Position numbers and translations under genes: made by a program. A model generated the notes under the pieces. That model made no database searches, was not told the DNA's origin, and was given only the letters and a program-made list of their open reading frames with translations. Of a stretch of 6,548 bases of DNA, positions 5,713 through 6,548 are shown one piece after another. Origin of the DNA: CAZEXD01 sp964516865 (GTDB lineage: Bacteria; Patescibacteriota; Minisyncoccia; Minisyncoccales; Staskawiczbacteraceae); assembly GCA_964516865.1 (NCBI GenBank), contig CAZEXD010000032.1, forward strand, positions 1-6,548, in the 5' to 3' direction. Position 1 is the stretch's first letter. Each line of letters opens with the position of its first letter.

Positions 5713-5852
5713 TTTGCAATGGCGCGCTTTTGCTTTTAGCGCTTTGGCGAAAATGCCCCGCAACGGATGACAGTGGATTTCTATTGTTAGCGGTAAGATT
5801 TCTTGCCAAAACATTATTCCTTTAAGGGCGCCCTATTCGTTTATATTATATA
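5713..5852 (-). promoter_or_regulatory. Structured rpsF leader, candidate S6:S18-responsive RNA
   Basis: The roughly 140 nt between the proposed start point and the rpsF ATG are richer in G/C than the surroundings and fold by eye into nested helices on the minus-strand RNA. P1 pairs UUUGGC (5810-5805) with GCCAAA (5748-5743). Inside it, P2 pairs CCGC-U-AAC (5793-5786) with GUUGCGG (5764-5758), seven pairs with one bulged U and a 21-nt loop. P3 pairs GCGCU (5742-5738) with AGCGC (5728-5724), ending 11 nt before the ATG. The P2 loop closes with CCG (5766-5764). S6:S18 complexes are known to bind rpsF leaders through a CCG-containing structured motif, which suggests autoregulation here. This is inference without covariation. 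The alternative is that part of the region encodes an N-terminal extension of S6. Confidence 0.45.
5825..5834. repeat. 10-bp GC palindrome AGGGCGCCCT
   Basis: A perfect 10-bp palindrome, eight of ten bases G/C, in otherwise AT-rich sequence between the divergent rpsF and phosphohexomutase genes. It would lie near position +20 of the rpsF transcript and in the -35 zone of the plus-strand TATAAT. It could be an operator. In the rpsF leader RNA its GCCC could also pair with GGGC at 5758-5755, competing with helix P2. Confidence 0.4.
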
Positions 5853-5856
5853 TAAT
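5851..5856 (+). promoter_or_regulatory. -10 element for the phosphohexomutase gene
   Basis: A perfect TATAAT at 5851-5856 points toward the gene at 5912 and would start transcription near 5863, about 50 nt upstream. There is no recognisable -35 at 16-18 bp, where the GC palindrome lies instead. The same A/T block (5842-5856) also holds a minus-strand TATAAT at 5850-5845, so assignment to one direction is uncertain. Confidence 0.3.
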
Positions 5857-5858
5857 CA

Positions 5859-5887
5859 ATAATAACAAATAGCGCTTGAAAATTCAA
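5859..5887 (-). promoter_or_regulatory. Promoter of the rpsF-ssb-rpsR operon
   Basis: On the minus strand, TTGAAT (5887-5882; four of six to TTGACA) is followed after exactly 17 bp by TATTAT (5864-5859; five of six to TATAAT). The start would fall near 5852, giving the roughly 140-nt structured leader. An alternative -10, TATAAT at 5850-5845, lacks a fitting -35. This is the best two-element promoter in the divergent region. Confidence 0.45.
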
Positions 5888-5888
5888 G
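5875..5888. repeat. 14-bp dyad CTTGAA-AA-TTCAAG
   Basis: CTTGAA (5875-5880) and TTCAAG (5883-5888) are perfect inverted arms separated by AA. The dyad overlaps the proposed -35 of the rpsF promoter and lies just downstream of the expected start of the divergent phosphohexomutase transcript. That is a natural place for a repressor site acting on both directions. No specific regulator is recognised. Confidence 0.4.
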
Positions 5889-5911
5889 GATTTGGTGGGA
5901 AAATAAATATT

Positions 5912-6548
5912 ATGGTATTTAATTCCATTATTTTTAAATCTTATGATATTCGGGGAATTTATCCCTCAGAATTAAACGAACAAACCGCTTCCGAAATAGG
6001 TCGGGCTTTTGTTGTTTTTACCCACGCTAAAAATGTGGCGGTGGGAAACGATATGAGAATTTCTTCTCCGACTTTAAAAACCGCCCTAATAAAAGGAATT
6101 TTAGAACAAGGGGCTAATGTTTATGATCTGGGTCAAATTCCAACGGAAATTTTATATTTTAGTGTTGGGAAATACGGTTATGACGCGGGTATTATGATAA
6201 CAGCCAGCCACAATCCAAAAGAATACAACGGGTTTAAAATGATTAAAAAAGAAACTAATGGTTTTTCAATGGTGAGGGGAAAGGATTTATTAGCAATTAG
6301 CCAAACGGGAAAATTTTCTCAAGGCGAAAAAATGGGAAAAATAAAAAAAATAGATGTTTATGAAGATTATGTGAACTCTATTTTTTTAAAAGTTGGTTTG
6401 AAAAAAATTAAGCCGTTTAAAATTGTGGTTGACGCTGGCAATGGGATGGCAGGAAAAATTATTCCCCTCGCTGAAAAAAGATTACCGATTAAAATTATTT
6501 CTTTAAATTTTAAATTAGATGGTAATTTTCCGGTTCACCCCTCTAATC
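5912..6548 (+). CDS. Phosphomannomutase/phosphoglucomutase (alpha-D-phosphohexomutase), 5' part
   Basis: This enzyme interconverts hexose 1- and 6-phosphates through a phosphoserine, supplying precursors for sugar nucleotides. The first 212 codons are present; the frame runs off the window. It opens MVFNSIIFKSYDIRGIYPSE, where SYDIRG is the classic N-terminal motif. VGNDMRISSP follows at 44-53, and the catalytic loop TASHNPKEYNGFK at 97-109, with Ser99 as the phosphoserine. Domain 2 begins near 150 with YEDYVN and holds VVDAGNGMAG at 172-181; the last residues (LDGNFPVHP) match the family's DG-FP-HHP region. The metal-binding DGD loop and sugar-specificity loop lie beyond the window, so mannose and glucose forms (manB/algC/pgm types) cannot be separated. 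The family's usual GRD motif reads GND here. It is divergent from rpsF. Upstream AAGGA (5886-5890) and GGTGGG are only loose ribosome-site candidates. Confidence 0.93.
   Translation, partial: MVFNSIIFKSYDIRGIYPSELNEQTASEIGRAFVVFTHAKNVAVGNDMRISSPTLKTALIKGILEQGANVYDLGQIPTEILYFSVGKYGYDAGIMITASHNPKEYNGFKMIKKETNGFSMVRGKDLLAISQTGKFSQGEKMGKIKKIDVYEDYVNSIFLKVGLKKIKPFKIVVDAGNGMAGKIIPLAEKRLPIKIISLNFKLDGNFPVHPSN

Noticed and set aside
5713..5830. Small noncoding RNA or tRNA gene in the G/C-enriched block upstream of rpsF
   Set aside because: No cloverleaf, T-loop or anticodon arrangement can be drawn, and the helices are in the right place and orientation for an rpsF mRNA leader.

Overview
The window is a compact, AT-rich piece of a bacterial chromosome carrying only core housekeeping genes. 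I see no mobile element, CRISPR array, tRNA or rRNA. The small genome style, the RpoC and ribosomal-protein sequences, a 65-residue S18, and an rpsF-ssb-rpsR operon with no rplI (L9) behind it suggest Patescibacteria (Candidate Phyla Radiation), probably Parcubacteria-like. This placement rests on recognising family sequences and was not confirmed by any search. The genes read through with the standard code: no in-frame TGA interrupts about 2,050 codons, and the six visible stops are TAA or TAG. Shine-Dalgarno-like sequences are weak or absent before most starts.

Layout. (1) 1-915, plus: the 3' end of rpoC, opening at the last cysteine of the second zinc site and running through the trigger loop to the stop. 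(2) 917-996: an extended -10 promoter and two hairpins between rpoC and ftsK, overlapping a possible 19-codon leader ORF. (3) 997-3258, plus: ftsK/spoIIIE DNA translocase. (4) 3259-3358: a 12-bp direct repeat, each copy embedding an extended -10-like sequence, then (5) recA at 3359-4369, plus. (6) 4426-5712, minus: the rpsF-ssb-rpsR operon, converging on recA. Its best terminator lies inside the antisense of the recA 3' end. Both intercistronic gaps of the operon carry inverted repeats. (7) 5713-5911: a divergent control region with a structured rpsF leader of about 140 nt, overlapping promoter elements on both strands, a 10-bp GC palindrome and a 14-bp dyad. (8) 5912-6548, plus: the 5' part of an alpha-D-phosphohexomutase (phosphomannomutase/phosphoglucomutase), cut by the window edge.

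How the genes fit together. RpoC is the catalytic half of RNA polymerase. FtsK moves chromosome ends through the division septum, RecA repairs breaks, and SSB coats the single strands that RecA acts on. S6 and S18 bind next to each other on the 30S platform, which is why they share an operon, with ssb between them. The phosphohexomutase would feed sugar-nucleotide synthesis for the cell surface.

I found no unknown multi-gene system. The most worthwhile signals are regulatory: the structured rpsF leader (candidate S6:S18 autoregulatory RNA), the antisense-embedded terminator, the recA repeat-promoters and the ftsK leader region.
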